This document shows positions 1-7,223 of a stretch of DNA of 8,971 nucleotides, piece by piece; the first letter of the stretch is position 1, and each line of letters opens with the position of its first letter. The notes beneath the pieces were generated by a model. It did not search any database, was not told where the DNA came from, and saw nothing but the letters and a program-made list of their open reading frames with translations. The stretch is taken from contig JAPULM010000545.1 in assembly GCA_027294925.1 (NCBI GenBank), forward strand, positions 1 to 8,971, read 5' to 3'. A program made the translations under genes and the position numbers. Origin of the DNA: a bacterium (GTDB taxonomy: Bacteria > Tectomicrobia > Entotheonellia > Entotheonellales > Entotheonellaceae).

Positions 1-10
1 GCATCCGTTG

Positions 11-40
11 TTCCTTTCCAAGCCCACAGTATGCTATGAT
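11..40 (+). promoter_or_regulatory. Candidate sigma-70 promoter with extended -10 for the hydroxy-acid oxidase gene
   Basis: TATGAT at 35-40 is preceded by TG at 32-33, giving an extended -10 (TGnTATGAT). A weak -35-like TTCCTT lies at 11-16, 18 bases upstream. Transcription would begin near 47 and leave a leader of about 97 bases before the GTG start at 144. The ATG at 36 lies inside this -10, which argues against translation from that ATG. This is a visual match only. Confidence 0.35.
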
Positions 41-143
41 ACAAATCCCGTTGGGGCCCTCGAAAACACCACCGAAGCGCCTCGAGCGAACCGGCACAAC
101 ATGCTTGCGCACACCATCAGTCGGTAATAGAGGAGATTTAACC

Positions 144-1220
144 GTGAGTCGCGATTATGTCAGCAATGAAGAAATTGTCCAGGAAGCACGCCGCCGCTTA
201 GACCAAGGCTCTTGGGACTATCTAGTAGGCGGTTCGGCGTCCGAAACGACCCTCAGGCGTAATCGCCTCGCCTTCGACCGAGTCGCCTTTCGACCTCGTA
301 TTTTGGTCGACGTCTCAAACATCGACACCTCCACCACCTTCATGGGCCAAAAACTACGCATTCCGGCCATCCTGGCGCCCATCGGATCACTGCAGGTCTT
401 CGCCCAAGGCGGTGGCGCAACCGCCACCCAGGCGGCAACGGAGTTCGGCATCATGCATGCCGTAAGCTCTGTCACCGAGCCGAGCTTGGAAGAAACAGCA
501 GCCGCGACGCCAACCCCGAAAATTTTCCAACTCTACGTACATGGCGACATGAAGTGGACGGAAGACATTATCAGCCGTGTCAAGGAAGCCGGCTACGCGG
601 CATTGACGCTGACCGTCGATGTGGCCCATTACAGCCGTCGGGAGCGCCCCATGATGACGCGCTATCAGCCCCCCACTCGGCGTGTGCCGCCCGACCGCAG
701 GCATTTGGCTTCGCTGACCTGGGAAACGATGGACATCATCAAAGAAATGGCTGCACTTCCCTTCATACTCAAGGGCGTGCAGACCGCGGAAGACGCCGAA
801 ATCGCCGTACAGCACGGCGTTGATGTCATTTGGGTGTCCAACCACGGGGGACGCCAGATTGATCACGGTCTAGGCAGTATGGATACGCTAGCGGAAATCG
901 TGCAGGCAGTGAACGGCAAAGCACGCATCATTCTGGACGGTGGCGTACAGCGCGGCAGCGACATGCTGAAAGCAGTCGCTCTAGGCGCCGACGTGGTAGC
1001 GTTGGGTAGGCTACAAGGCTGGGGGCTCGCAGCAGGCGGTAAAGAAGGTGTCGTACGCATGCTGGAGATTCTGCAAGATGAGCTGATTTGTGAAATGGGT
1101 CTATTAGGCGTCACCAGCCTAGACCAGGTCACCCCGGCGCATGTCTGCAAGGGCGAAGTGGTCACCCCGCCACATGAGATGAGCGCTTGGGTCAACATGC
1201 CGGTGGAACGCATCCACTAA
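144..1220 (+). CDS. FMN-dependent alpha-hydroxy-acid oxidizing protein (glycolate oxidase / lactate dehydrogenase family)
   Basis: A 358-residue flavoenzyme of the (S)-2-hydroxy-acid oxidase family. These TIM-barrel proteins use FMN to oxidise L-2-hydroxy acids such as glycolate or lactate to 2-keto acids. Residues matching the spinach glycolate oxidase set are present with matching spacing: Y26 (Y24), Y131 (Y129), D159 (D157), R166 (R164), K210 (K230), H234 (H254, in SNHGGRQ) and R237 (R257). Phosphate-binding DGGVQRG (265-271) and GRLQGWGLAAGG (288-299) follow. Between Y131 and K210 there are 79 residues against 101 in the plant enzyme, so the loop 4 region is about 22 residues shorter. The frame stays open back to an ATG at 36. 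GTG 144 is preferred because AGGAGA (131-136) sits 7 bases upstream, the family homology begins there, and the upstream extension is low-quality sequence overlapping a promoter. The exact substrate cannot be told. The next gene is convergent, 55 bases away. Confidence 0.93.
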   Translation: MSRDYVSNEEIVQEARRRLDQGSWDYLVGGSASETTLRRNRLAFDRVAFRPRILVDVSNIDTSTTFMGQKLRIPAILAPIGSLQVFAQGGGATATQAATEFGIMHAVSSVTEPSLEETAAATPTPKIFQLYVHGDMKWTEDIISRVKEAGYAALTLTVDVAHYSRRERPMMTRYQPPTRRVPPDRRHLASLTWETMDIIKEMAALPFILKGVQTAEDAEIAVQHGVDVIWVSNHGGRQIDHGLGSMDTLAEIVQAVNGKARIILDGGVQRGSDMLKAVALGADVVALGRLQGWGLAAGGKEGVVRMLEILQDELICEMGLLGVTSLDQVTPAHVCKGEVVTPPHEMSAWVNMPVERIH

Positions 1221-1275
1221 CCTTAAAAGGAACCACACGCCATTGCCGCCGCATATGTCCACAACCAAGCGGGAG

Positions 1276-2151
1276 TCAGTAGCGCACCGTATGGTCAGGC
1301 TCTTCGATAACCGGATTTTCGATCTCGCCAAGCTGATCAATGGCAATTCGCACCCTATCGCCAGCTTTGAGCCATGCCCGTGGGTCCATCCCCAGTGCGA
1401 CACCGCTCGGCGTTCCTGTAGCGATCACATCGCCCGGTTCTAAAGTGAACGCGGTAGAGAGGTGCTCAATAATATCAAAGCAATCGAAAATTAGATTCAT
1501 GGTATTGGAAGCCTGCCGCAGTTCACCGTTTACCCAGGTGCGCAGATCGAGACAATGGGGATCCGGTACATCGTCTGTGGTGACGATATATGGTCCTGTC
1601 GGACAATGGGTGTCCCAAGATTTTCCCATCGTGGTGGTCGCCGATCGAAATTGCCAGTCCCGTACGCTAACATCGTTGACAATTGTATATCCGGCAATCA
1701 CACCCGCCGCTTTGTCCTTCGGCACGTGGTGGCAGCGTTTGCCGATTACAATCCCCAGTTCGCCCTCATAATCCAATTCCTCGGAAGCTGCGGGACGATG
1801 GATGGCATCCCGCGGACCAATTGCCGAGGTCGATTGCTTATTAAAAATCATCGGCACTTCCGGCATTTTGAGCCCAACTTCCTCCACATGGTCACGGTAG
1901 TTCAAGCCTACTGCCAAAATTTTAGGAGGACGCCGAATAGGCGCTTCCACGGTAACACTGGCCAGCGCTAATCGACCCGACCCGGAAGCACATGCCTCGC
2001 GGGCCGCATTGATGGCCGACTCGCCAGCCTCAAGAAAAGCCAGCATGTCGGTTGGAAGATTACTCCCAACCGACATAAAATCCACCACTTGTTCTGCCTC
2101 TACGGCACCAATGCGGGTTCTACCATCATGGGTAAATGTCACCAGTTTCAT
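1276..2151 (-). CDS. Fumarylacetoacetate hydrolase (FAH) family protein
   Basis: A 291-residue metal-dependent enzyme of the FAH superfamily. It hydrolyses C-C bonds, decarboxylates or isomerises beta-keto/enol acids, for example 2-hydroxyhepta-2,4-diene-1,7-dioate isomerase or acylpyruvase/oxaloacetate decarboxylase activities. The N-terminal 75 residues form the small accessory domain. The catalytic fold starts at KILAVGLNYRDH (77-88). Metal ligands are E129 and E131 in LDYEGELGIVIGK (126-138) and D160 in NDVSVRDWQ (159-167). The 29-residue spacing from E131 to D160 equals that of E73 and D102 in human FAHD1. TMGKSWDTHCPTGPYI (174-189) and GTPSGVALG (246-254) complete the signature. GGAGG lies 6 bases before the ATG, so the start is firm. 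The gene stands alone, with a truncated SRPBCC stub just upstream. Substrate is undetermined. Next to a hydroxy-acid oxidase, a role in keto-acid or aromatic catabolism is plausible but inferred. Confidence 0.94.
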   Translation of the reverse strand: MKLVTFTHDGRTRIGAVEAEQVVDFMSVGSNLPTDMLAFLEAGESAINAAREACASGSGRLALASVTVEAPIRRPPKILAVGLNYRDHVEEVGLKMPEVPMIFNKQSTSAIGPRDAIHRPAASEELDYEGELGIVIGKRCHHVPKDKAAGVIAGYTIVNDVSVRDWQFRSATTTMGKSWDTHCPTGPYIVTTDDVPDPHCLDLRTWVNGELRQASNTMNLIFDCFDIIEHLSTAFTLEPGDVIATGTPSGVALGMDPRAWLKAGDRVRIAIDQLGEIENPVIEEPDHTVRY

Positions 2152-2222
2152 CGTATCCTCCGATCTCTCGCAATCAACAAGGTTAACCTGTAAAGGCGAC
2201 CATCAGCTCTGCTCGCATGCAG

Positions 2223-2339
2223 TTACTGTCGAGACACTTTCCCATGCCCCATACCGTTAAGGTCGGTGACCACCGCCCACACATGGGCGGGCAGTGCATC
2301 AACAAAAATATCGACATCAACTGTCGGCCGATCACTCAT
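2223..2339 (-). pseudogene. N-terminal remnant of an SRPBCC / START-like (polyketide cyclase/dehydrase) family gene
   Basis: From the ATG at 2337-2339 this frame reads MSDRPTVDVDIFVDALPAHV and then WAVVTDLNGMG. That is the typical first strand and helix of SRPBCC lipid/hydrophobe-binding proteins (pattern: short beta strand ending in D-A-x-P-x-x-V-W-x-V-V-T-D-L). After residue 31 similarity is lost, and the frame stops at residue 38, whereas intact members have about 140-150 residues. None of the three frames downstream restores recognisable SRPBCC sequence before the FAH-family gene 71 bases on. No good Shine-Dalgarno precedes the ATG. I read it as a 3'-truncated gene. The family call rests on about 20 residues. 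A short functional peptide is possible but less likely. Confidence 0.5.
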
Positions 2340-2377
2340 ACACATGCGATGGTTTCTCAAATTAAAAACAACATTTT

Positions 2378-3073
2378 TCATCTTCTGCGCAACGCCCAGC
2401 CGCCGGCAACGCAGACCACGCCAATGGACACCACGCTCCACAAGATGGCCCAGACAAACGCCGGCAGATGCGTCAGCCGAGCCAAGATGACAGCATCCGT
2501 CTGGGCCCCGATCAAAAGAAAATCGCTGAGGTCGTATAAGGCGTAGAGGGTGCTCATCACAGCCAAAACATCAATGCCATAATGGGCGCCTGGAAAACGC
2601 TTCCAGGCCAAACCTGCAAAGACGGCTGCCGTAGCCAAGCCAAAGATTAAGCCAAACCCATTACGAACGAAGCATATCGTAACCCCGCCGAATAGCAGTG
2701 CAAGACCGCTAAATATGGTGGTAGCCCATGTTTCTCGACCGGACAACAACAACATGACACCGCCGAACGCAGCACTGCCAAGATATCCTGCCGAAGCAAC
2801 CAGCAATGGCATGCCGCCGCGATACTCCACGTAGCCAGACTCCCAAGGTGTAACCACCATCGCCACCACTTCTCCGCCCGTCAATACCGCGGTTAGTGCA
2901 TGACCGGTCTCATGGATAAACACCACGAAAATTTTGAGCGGGTAAAGCACTGGTGTCCGCCACAAGCCTATTGATGCAAGGGCCACAAGTACAAATAGCC
3001 CCAACCGATAAACATTGAATGTTTGACCGTCTGACGACCCAACCTGCCTACCCATTAACAACACCCCATCCAA
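2378..3073 (-). CDS. M50B-like intramembrane zinc metallopeptidase family protein
   Basis: A 231-residue polytopic membrane protein of the peptidase M50B-like family, distant relatives of site-2 proteases. The zinc-binding HETGH motif (residues 54-58, HExxH) lies in a hydrophobic helix at about 44-66. It is followed by AGYLGSAAFGG (95-105), a conserved helix in this family, and a C-terminal part with D181 and D184 (YDLSDFL) and DAVILARL (193-200), where the third metal ligand is expected. Predicted membrane segments lie near 22-38, 44-66, 88-111, 118-135, 138-156 and 205-227. Its substrate is unknown and proteolytic activity is inferred only. The start shown is TTG 3073 with GAGGG 7 bases upstream. 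An ATG at 3055 (225 residues), with GGGG 8 bases upstream, is nearly as good. The AI-2E permease gene ends 56 bases upstream on the same strand, so the two may be co-transcribed. Confidence 0.85.
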   Translation of the reverse strand: MDGVLLMGRQVGSSDGQTFNVYRLGLFVLVALASIGLWRTPVLYPLKIFVVFIHETGHALTAVLTGGEVVAMVVTPWESGYVEYRGGMPLLVASAGYLGSAAFGGVMLLLSGRETWATTIFSGLALLFGGVTICFVRNGFGLIFGLATAAVFAGLAWKRFPGAHYGIDVLAVMSTLYALYDLSDFLLIGAQTDAVILARLTHLPAFVWAILWSVVSIGVVCVAGGWALRRR

Positions 3074-3129
3074 GCGTCTGCCCTCAATCTCGTCTCAACC
3101 ACTATGACGCCCTGACCAGCATCGGCCGC

Positions 3130-4164
3130 TCAGTCAGAACGCAACGCATCCAAGCGACCCGCGAGGAGCTCAGCAACCGGCGCCGTCACATCCATTTTCT
3201 CAAGTAATATCTTCATCACTGCGGTTATCGGCGTCGCCAATAGCATGCCGACAATGCCCCAGATCATCCCCCAGAGAATCAAGGCCAAGAGAATAACAAC
3301 CGGGTGTAAATCGAGCGTTCCGCCCATAATCTTAGGTTCGACGACACTGCCAATCAAGAACTGGAAAATACCCGGCAATACAATCGCCAGGATAGCTGTT
3401 GTAGGCGAAATATCCGGACTAACCAGCACAACGGGGAGCGGCAAAAGGGTCGCAACCGTCGAACCGGCACCCGGAATAAAGTTCAACAGGAAAGCAAATA
3501 GCGCAAACACTAGCGCCAAATCAATACCCAAAATACTGAGTGTCAGCCCGACAAGCACACCGGTTGCTGCTGAGACAATGGCCTTGGTCATGATATAACG
3601 TTGAATACGCGACTCAACCTCACCGAGAATACCGCCGCTTGGCTGTGCATGAGCAGTGCCACCGACGAGGAGAAAAATCAGGAAAACCAGCACCAATAGA
3701 CTCTGCGATAACAGCCCTAGGATGGCATTTTTGGTGTCAACCAATAATGTGTCGACCGTCTGCAGCATGCGTTGGGTTAGCGAATCAATGGCGCCCTCTA
3801 TTTGTACCCCAAAACGCCGCAAGGGGAGAGCTGATGTACCTTCATCCAAGAGACGCTTGAGTTGCCTCTGATAGATGTCGGCATTGGCCGCAAGCTCCGC
3901 TACGGAAGTCGAAACCAAGCCGGCCATCAGAGCCAGCATAGTCACCCCAAATACAAGTGTCGCTATGATGGCCAACGGCCTGGGCACTCGCATATACTGT
4001 ATTTGGAAATCAATCAGCGGTGCCAGGCCAAAGGCAAAAAAAACGGCCAAAATAAACGGAATCATAATGGGCCGTAACCAGACAAGCGCCATCGCAGTGG
4101 CAATCACACTCAAAACCAACAAGCAAGCAGTCTGAATCCGCCGTTCACGTTGGTCCGCATCCAT
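3130..4164 (-). CDS. AI-2E family transporter (TqsA/YdiK-like permease, formerly UPF0118)
   Basis: A 344-residue inner-membrane protein of the AI-2E exporter superfamily. Members are thought to export autoinducer-2 (TqsA) or to exchange Na+ or other small solutes with protons, and most are uncharacterised. Hydrophobic segments lie near 13-30, 33-51, 64-84, 152-170, 195-214, 216-232, 256-275 and 288-316. Between the third and fourth is the usual large soluble amphipathic stretch (about 85-150). Family motifs are NFIPG (228-232), VEPKIMG (275-281) and LHPVVILLALILWG (286-299), followed by GIVGMLLATP (303-312). The ATG at 4164 is chosen because AAGGAA lies 6 bases upstream. The frame also extends to a TTG at 4194, whose purine-rich stretch lies too close to it. 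The M50B-like gene follows after 56 bases. The transported molecule cannot be inferred. Confidence 0.93.
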   Translation of the reverse strand: MDADQRERRIQTACLLVLSVIATAMALVWLRPIMIPFILAVFFAFGLAPLIDFQIQYMRVPRPLAIIATLVFGVTMLALMAGLVSTSVAELAANADIYQRQLKRLLDEGTSALPLRRFGVQIEGAIDSLTQRMLQTVDTLLVDTKNAILGLLSQSLLVLVFLIFLLVGGTAHAQPSGGILGEVESRIQRYIMTKAIVSAATGVLVGLTLSILGIDLALVFALFAFLLNFIPGAGSTVATLLPLPVVLVSPDISPTTAILAIVLPGIFQFLIGSVVEPKIMGGTLDLHPVVILLALILWGMIWGIVGMLLATPITAVMKILLEKMDVTAPVAELLAGRLDALRSD

Positions 4165-4564
4165 CAATTGTTCCTTCACGCGACTCGCCAACAAACCTCA
4201 AAGTTTATCCCCGTCAAGCCTTTCCGGACACCGAGGTACGATCAGCCATGGCCTTTGGGCGCTACACCATCATCACCTATGAACCAACCAGCATGACAAC
4301 CGCTATATGACGGATGCACAACATTAGCCCTATCCGCATCAAGGCTGACACCTCGCGTAAAGCGTTGCCGCGACACCCAGAGATTGAGGCGACCGCCAAG
4401 CTAGATGGCTAAAAAAACAATAGGTAACGCTACTGTACAGAGTAAAAACATATAGGATCAATAGGCCCTTAACGCTGTGCCCAAGCGCAATGACAAAATA
4501 CCTTGGCAAAAAACAGCTCTGCAAGGTCACACGAAACTGTACCGCAAACAATCAAGGCAACCCA
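4165..4564. other. Spacer between the acyl-CoA dehydrogenase and AI-2E permease genes
   Basis: About 400 bases with no convincing gene. It should hold the minus-strand promoter of the permease gene and the 3' end of the acyl-CoA dehydrogenase transcript. I found no strong hairpin followed by a U-tract. A plus-strand frame through roughly 4200-4412 has coding-like composition but is broken by a TGA at 4308 and matches nothing I recognise. It may be decayed sequence. The portion at 4410-4470 is AT-rich. Confidence 0.5.
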
Positions 4565-5740
4565 TCATCCCCGCGGCAAACCCAACACTCGTTCGCCGAT
4601 AATATTTTTTTGAATCTCCGATGTACCGGAAAAAATGGTCTCCGCCCGGCTAAACAGAAAAGCGAAGTGCAAATCAACCTCTGTAGGGTAGTAGGGGGAA
4701 ACGGGTGAGAGCTGTGAATGCAGACCAAGGATTTCCTGGCCAACTTCTTGTAGCCACTGGTGCGCTTCGCTCCAATACAGCTTATCCAGCGACGCCGCAG
4801 GCCCCGGCGATTCCCCTCTCAACTGGCGGGTCATGGTGCGATAATTATTCAGGCGCATCAAATCAATGCGAATGTATGCGGCGGCAAGTTTTTGCCGCAT
4901 GACTGGATCTTCACTTAAAGGGCGGCCGTTACGGGTAACCTTTTTAGCTAAATCAATAATATCATCAAGTGACCGTTTAATGTGCACCTGGGTGCCAAAC
5001 GAAGCCGACCCCCGTTCGTGCGTGAGGGTAGTCATGGCGATACGCCAACCTGTATTCAGCTCTCCGACGAGATGCGTCTTGGGCACTCGCACATTGTCAA
5101 AGAAGACCTCATTGAATTCCGATCCGCCGCTCATCTGGCGCAATGGTTTGACCGTCACGCCCGGGCTCTGCATATCGACCAGCAGATAGCTGATGCCTCG
5201 ATGCTTGGGCGCCTCCGGATCAGTGCGCACTAAGAGAATACACATTTGTGAATATTGTGCATAGCTGGTCCAGATCTTCTGCCCGTTAACGACGAAGTCG
5301 TCGCCATCTTCAACCGCACGAGTCTGCAACGACGCCAGATCAGAGCCGGAATTAGGCTCGGAAAACCCCTGACACCAGATCTCTTCTGCGCTCAGAATCT
5401 TCGGAATATAGCGCTTCTTCTGCGCCTCGGTGCCGTGATCCATCAGCGTTGGACCGACAATCAATAATCCCAACCCATTGGCCATCGGAGGCGCCTTGAC
5501 ACGCGCCAGCTCCTGGTGCAACACAGCTTGTTCCAGCAAGGTGGCGCCACGCCCACCGTATGCCTGCGGCCAGTGAATACCAGCCCATCCAGCATCATAC
5601 ATTTTACCCTGCCAATCACGCATCACGCCAAAAGCAGCCTCAGGATCAGCTGGCATCGGTGCGGTTGGCACATTGGCTTCCAACCAGATACGTATATCTT
5701 GTCGAAAGCGTTCAGTTTTTTCGTCAAAACGAATATCCAT
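4565..5740 (-). CDS. Acyl-CoA dehydrogenase family protein
   Basis: A 391-residue FAD enzyme that introduces an alpha,beta double bond in an acyl-CoA and passes electrons to electron-transfer flavoprotein. The order is helical N-terminal domain (1-120), beta domain with QGFSEPNSGSD (124-134) and GQKIWTS (153-159) contacting flavin and substrate, then the C-terminal helical domain ending FSGTSEIQKNIIGERVLGLPR. At the medium-chain dehydrogenase base position (E376, in YEGTS) this protein has S371. A glutamate lies at E242 in HERG, the helix-G position used by isovaleryl-CoA and long-chain dehydrogenases, so E242 is the likely base. The ATG at 5740 has GGAGG 6-7 bases upstream. An in-frame extension to 5812 adds 24 residues without family similarity and is rejected. 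The gene stands alone and is divergent from the enolase-superfamily relic. Chain or side-chain substrate is unknown. Members of this subtype occur in fatty-acid, branched-chain, terpenoid and steroid degradation. Confidence 0.95.
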   Translation of the reverse strand: MDIRFDEKTERFRQDIRIWLEANVPTAPMPADPEAAFGVMRDWQGKMYDAGWAGIHWPQAYGGRGATLLEQAVLHQELARVKAPPMANGLGLLIVGPTLMDHGTEAQKKRYIPKILSAEEIWCQGFSEPNSGSDLASLQTRAVEDGDDFVVNGQKIWTSYAQYSQMCILLVRTDPEAPKHRGISYLLVDMQSPGVTVKPLRQMSGGSEFNEVFFDNVRVPKTHLVGELNTGWRIAMTTLTHERGSASFGTQVHIKRSLDDIIDLAKKVTRNGRPLSEDPVMRQKLAAAYIRIDLMRLNNYRTMTRQLRGESPGPAASLDKLYWSEAHQWLQEVGQEILGLHSQLSPVSPYYPTEVDLHFAFLFSRAETIFSGTSEIQKNIIGERVLGLPRG

Positions 5741-5842
5741 GCCGAGCCTCCATCTTGCAAGATCATCAGGAATCAGGCCACAGCATCCATAATACTGTAT
5801 GTATGATGGCAAAACCCAGCCTAGGCGTCAACAGACCCGGCC

Positions 5843-6063
5843 TTGTCTTCTGCCCGGCTTATGCGACGATACCTCAGAACACAGGCCATCATTGAAGACA
5901 TCGCGCCAATCTTGCGAGGACGTGATCCGCGTGAGACCGTATCGAGGCCTATGCGTTGTCCCTACGTTTTCATGGTCTTGAAACCACCCTGGACACGGCC
6001 CACACTTATCTGGAACGAGGATTCCAATTAATGGAGATCAAGATCGGGCATAACCCATCGAAG
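5843..6063 (+). pseudogene. Decayed enolase-superfamily gene (mandelate racemase / muconate lactonizing enzyme type)
   Basis: Two pieces in different frames together resemble this family. In the frame starting near TTG 5843, residues at 5882-5935 read QAIIEDIAPILRGRDPRE, matching the end of the N-terminal capping domain (pattern I-E-x-x-x-A-P-x-L-x-G-R-D-P). At 5938-6063, two bases on and in another frame, comes RIEAYALSLRFHGLE, then a helix, then ERGFQLMEIKIGHNP, matching the first barrel strands (Y-A-S-x-L and G-F-x-x-x-K-x-K-x-G). Intact members have about 35-45 residues between these pieces (roughly G-x-x-x-x-A-I-D-x-A-L-W-D-L-x-G-K), so there appears to be an internal deletion as well as the frame change. 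The first lysine of the catalytic KxK is Glu here (E-I-K). The metal-binding D/E/E segments that should follow are absent. Clearly non-functional if the assignment is right. Assignment is by eye. Confidence 0.5.
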
Positions 6064-6875
6064 TTTTCGCCGATAGTTATATGGCACCACTACCAGAAAA
6101 GTCACGACTTGGGATTGAGCTTAATAAAGACGTCTTACGCAAATATACAGTTAGGTATTGCCCACGGGGCACTCTTCTCTAATCTCAACCCTTTTCCGGT
6201 CTTTGGACCGTTTATTCCAAAATATCTCCGAAAGGTCATCAGCTCAAGGCCCCTTTAGCGACCCAGATGAAAGCGCTATACTTCAGACTGGGGTTCAAGC
6301 CCCCCCCCGGCAACGGGTTAGGAGTTGCCATCGACTTAAGATTTCACTTTAAAGATGACATGCTCCTCTTGGTCTTTGCAGTACTTAGACTTCTCACTGT
6401 AGGCTATAGATTAATAATTTGATCGTTAAAAATATCTTAGTAGTTATATAACTTATTAAGCTAATGTAAGTTATAGTTTTTTACTATAACTTACATTAGC
6501 TATAGAAAAAGCCAGATAATATAATTTTTAACTTTAAATAAATGATTTAACAAAGAGTTCTATTCTGCTCAAGTTGAACCGTCTCAAAATACTATCTATA
6601 TGGCCTACCCATGTTTGGCTAAACAGTCAACCGGACAGAACACCGTGCATATGGTGCCATTCATTCCAGGAGAGATTCGCACAAAAAAAAGACGATCTCG
6701 CCAAGCAGCAGACGATGCAGGCCTGGGCCAAATTGCATCCAGCTGCTTTTTTTCATCAAAGGTTTCGCCAGGCAAGATTTGCATCGCACAGCCGACACGG
6801 TTATGATGGCGTTCGTCACACCCAAACGCTACCCCTTCCTGCACCAGGCAGAAATACAAAACAAAGGAAATTGCG
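6064..6875. other. Long gene-free spacer upstream of ridA
   Basis: About 810 bases without a supportable gene. The first 190 bases continue an open frame from the enolase-type relic but resemble nothing I recognise. A run of nine C lies at 6300-6308. From about 6375 to 6560 composition becomes very AT-rich, with the inverted-repeat element described separately. From 6600 to 6870 both strands contain open frames of 60-110 codons with unconvincing composition and no good ribosome-binding sites. The ridA promoter should lie in the last 100 bases, but I cannot place it with confidence. Confidence 0.5.
6425..6532. repeat. AT-rich element with concentric inverted repeats (19-bp perfect hairpin at its core)
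   Basis: Positions 6459-6477 and 6483-6501 are perfect reverse complements (19 bp) around a TTTTT loop. An outer pair, GTTAAAAAT at 6425-6433 and ATTTTTAAC at 6524-6532, is also perfectly complementary and shares nearly the same centre (6478.5 against 6480). A separate 12-base palindrome, AGTTATATAACT, lies at 6442-6453. The surrounding 180 bases are far more AT-rich than the flanking genes. No transposase is present. Possible identities are a miniature inverted-repeat element, a structured regulatory or replication-related site, or an AT-rich terminator-like hairpin. The sequence alone does not decide. Confidence 0.7.
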
Positions 6876-7223
6876 ATGGACATCACGCGTATCAACCCGG
6901 GGCCTCGTATGAGTTCAATGGTCATCCACGGCGAAACGATTTATTTAGCCGGCCAGGTGGCGGCTAATCCCAACGGCGATACAGCCGCCCAAACCCGTGA
7001 TATAGTCGGTAAAATCGATGCCTTGCTCAATGAAGCTGGTAGCGATAAATCCAAGCTCCTAGCGGCGACGATTTACCTGACGGATATTCGAGATTTCGTT
7101 GCCATGAACGAGGTGTGGGACGCCTGGGTAGCCACGGGCAACACCCCTGCTCGCACTTGTGTGCAAGCTAGTCTTGCGCGGCCAAATATCCGGGTGGAAA
7201 TCACCGTTATCGCTGCAAAATAA
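6876..7223 (+). CDS. RidA family protein (YjgF/YER057c/UK114; enamine/imine deaminase-like)
   Basis: A 115-residue protein of the RidA family. RidA trimers hydrolyse reactive 2-aminoacrylate and other enamine/imine intermediates released by PLP enzymes and flavin amine oxidases, protecting cells from damage. Family landmarks are GETIYLAGQVA (19-29), a helix with AQTRDIVGKIDALLNEAG (38-55), TIYLTDIRDFVAMNEVWDAW (65-84), PARTCVQASL (91-100) and VEITVIAA (107-114). R93 and E108 are 15 residues apart, as are R105 and E120 of E. coli RidA, so the carboxylate-binding arginine needed for deaminase activity is kept. Length is slightly below the usual 125-130, mostly at the N-terminus. AAAGGAAA sits 5 bases before the ATG. 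The gene stands alone. The nearest same-strand gene is 505 bases downstream. It is a subfamily member, not necessarily the archetypal RidA, so no symbol is assigned. Confidence 0.95.
   Translation: MDITRINPGPRMSSMVIHGETIYLAGQVAANPNGDTAAQTRDIVGKIDALLNEAGSDKSKLLAATIYLTDIRDFVAMNEVWDAWVATGNTPARTCVQASLARPNIRVEITVIAAK

Noticed and set aside
36..143. ATG-initiated N-terminal extension of the hydroxy-acid oxidase
   Set aside because: No ribosome-binding site, overlap with a promoter-like -10, no family similarity, and a GTG with a strong Shine-Dalgarno at 144.
4200..4412. Coding-like plus-strand frame in the permease upstream spacer
   Set aside because: Interrupted by a TGA at 4308-4310, lacks a convincing start and resembles no family I know. 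Kept only as a remark on the spacer.
5741..5812. 24-residue upstream extension of the acyl-CoA dehydrogenase
   Set aside because: The ATG at 5740 has GGAGG at the proper distance and begins where family homology begins.
5956..6258. 100-codon open frame taken as a whole gene
   Set aside because: Its first third matches the enolase-superfamily barrel start, but the rest matches nothing, and it lacks the capping domain and metal ligands. It is better read as part of a decayed gene.
6290..6308. tRNA T-arm-like GGGGTTCAAGCCCC with a run of nine C
   Set aside because: No matching acceptor strand, D arm, anticodon arm or CCA end could be found around it. It is a short hairpin plus homopolymer, not a tRNA gene.
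6605..6925. 106-codon open frame on the minus strand upstream of and overlapping the start of ridA
   Set aside because: No Shine-Dalgarno, unconvincing composition, and it runs antisense into the firmly identified RidA gene.
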